The notes beneath the pieces were generated by a model, which was not told the DNA's origin, did not search any database, and saw nothing but the letters and a program-made list of their open reading frames with translations. A program made the translations under genes and the position numbers. From Ruminococcaceae bacterium UBA1438 (lineage in GTDB: Bacteria; Bacillota; Clostridia; Oscillospirales; Acutalibacteraceae), in the NCBI GenBank assembly GCA_002329285.1, contig DCTO01000091.1:314-7681 (forward strand): a stretch of DNA of 7,368 nucleotides. Reading direction: 5' to 3'. Positions 6,575 to 7,368 of this stretch are shown here, in pieces. Position 1 is the first letter of the stretch, and every line of letters starts with the position of its first letter.

Positions 6575-7368
6575 AAACGGCAACTATGTTTACAAGCTTA
6601 CCGGGAACATAAATTTCTTTTTTGATTGTTTTGCCCTCAATTGCGGCTGCAATTTTTTCATCCTGCTTTGCAAGAGCAATAACCTCATCCTGCGGCATAT
6701 CAACCGGAATGGTAATGCGTGAGCGCACCTTGCCCATATGCTGAAGCACGATTTCAACAGTGTTATCAACAGTTTTGGCCTCATCAAAGGACGGCCATTC
6801 AGCCTCATTCAGCATACCATCAAAGCCAACCTGCTGCCAGATTTCCTCTGTGATGTGAGGAGCAAACGGGTTAACAATAAGGATAAGATCCTTAAGCTCT
6901 GCACGATTAATGCTGCCGTTATCGTAAATCTTATTAAGCAGCGTCATAACGGCGGCAATAGCTGTGTTAAACTTCATCTGCTCAATATCCTCAGAAACCT
7001 TTTTGATGGTTTTGTGCATTGCGGAGGAAAGAGCATCTGAATAATCTTCACCGTCAACAAGAATTTCCTGAAGCTTCCAAAGCCTGTCTATAAAGCGCTT
7101 GCAGCCCTTAACGCTTGATTCGCTCCACGGGGCAGCCTGCTCATAATCACCCATAAAGAGAACGTAGGTGCGCAGAACGTCAGCCCCGTAAACATCAACA
7201 ACCTCATTCGGGTCAATAACGTTTCCGCGGGATTTTGACATCTTAACGCCGTCCGGCCCGAGAATGAGGCCCTGCGCAGTTCTCTTAAGATAAGGCTCTT
7301 TAAACGGAACGGCACCGATATCATAAAGGAAGCGATGCCAGAAGCGTGAATAAATCATATGCCTTGTT
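6573..7368 (-). CDS. leuS: Leucyl-tRNA synthetase, C-terminal part (5' end beyond window)
   Basis: LeuS charges tRNA-Leu with leucine in the cytoplasm. The 264 visible codons are roughly the last third of an enzyme of about 800 residues, entering at the window edge as Thr-Arg-His followed by MIYSRFWHRFLYDIG. Next come GLILGPDGVKMSKSRGNVIDP, containing the class I KMSKS loop, YGADVLRTYVLFMGDYEQ, WSESSVKGCKRFIDRLW, then the anticodon-binding helical domain (NPFAPHITEEIWQQ) and the small C-terminal domain ending IYVPGKLVNIVAV. The KMSKS directly follows the synthetase core without the leucine-specific insert found in Escherichia coli LeuS, as in Bacillus-type enzymes. The gene ends with TAA at 6575-6573, at the foot of a terminator hairpin. 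Any T-box leader would lie outside the window. Confidence 0.96.
   Translation of the reverse strand, partial: TRHMIYSRFWHRFLYDIGAVPFKEPYLKRTAQGLILGPDGVKMSKSRGNVIDPNEVVDVYGADVLRTYVLFMGDYEQAAPWSESSVKGCKRFIDRLWKLQEILVDGEDYSDALSSAMHKTIKKVSEDIEQMKFNTAIAAVMTLLNKIYDNGSINRAELKDLILIVNPFAPHITEEIWQQVGFDGMLNEAEWPSFDEAKTVDNTVEIVLQHMGKVRSRITIPVDMPQDEVIALAKQDEKIAAAIEGKTIKKEIYVPGKLVNIVAV

Noticed and set aside
1..7368. tRNA genes, CRISPR repeats, insertion sequences, riboswitch or T-box
   Set aside because: No repeat-spacer pattern, transposase, cloverleaf or T-box element was seen; coding sequence fills almost the whole window.

Overview
The window looks like a piece of a gut Clostridia chromosome (Bacillota), possibly from the Oscillospirales/Ruminococcaceae side. 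This is inferred from gene content rather than a marker gene. It carries the murT-gatD pair of Gram-positive cell-wall synthesis, a short LeuS with no leucine-specific insert before KMSKS, AGGAGG-type ribosome binding sites, and two cytoplasmic GH29 fucosidases typical of bacteria that use host glycans. No mobile element, CRISPR array, tRNA or rRNA was seen.

Layout. (1) Positions 1-1889, minus strand: murT followed by gatD (cut at the window edge), with a 4-base ATGA stop/start overlap. Together they encode the enzyme that amidates the D-Glu of lipid II. (2) Positions 1890-1965: an AT-rich divergent intergenic region with a good plus-strand promoter. (3) Positions 1966-3589, plus strand: an inositol-monophosphatase-family phosphatase overlapping by 14 bases a radical SAM protein of the TIGR01212/YhcC type. 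(4) Positions 3590-3653: a convergent gap holding a GC-rich hairpin element that may be a dispersed repeat, then an intrinsic terminator. (5) Positions 3654-6521, minus strand: two alpha-L-fucosidases in tandem. The upstream one (5139-6521) resembles GH29 subfamily B (alpha-1,3/1,4) and the downstream one (3654-5119) subfamily A (broad specificity). (6) Positions 6522-6572: a strong hairpin. (7) Positions 6573-7368, minus strand: the C-terminal third of leuS, which enters from beyond the right edge.

How the genes work together. Neither fucosidase shows a signal peptide, so they probably act in the cytoplasm on imported fucosylated oligosaccharides (milk-oligosaccharide or mucin fragments), with complementary linkage specificity. 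No transporter or regulator lies in the window. Only 51 bases separate leuS from the first fucosidase, and most of that gap is the hairpin, so expression would need read-through from leuS or a promoter inside leuS.

The most notable point is a frameshift in the subfamily-A fucosidase. At a run of seven A's (minus strand, 4346-4340) the reading frame is lost, and a -1 slip on exactly A AAA AAA restores a full-length 488-residue enzyme. The break falls between the presumed nucleophile and the presumed acid/base, so the unshifted 332-residue product should be inactive. It could be a real indel, phase variation, slippage-dependent expression or a sequence error. Apart from this the genes are familiar, and I see no clear new multi-gene system.
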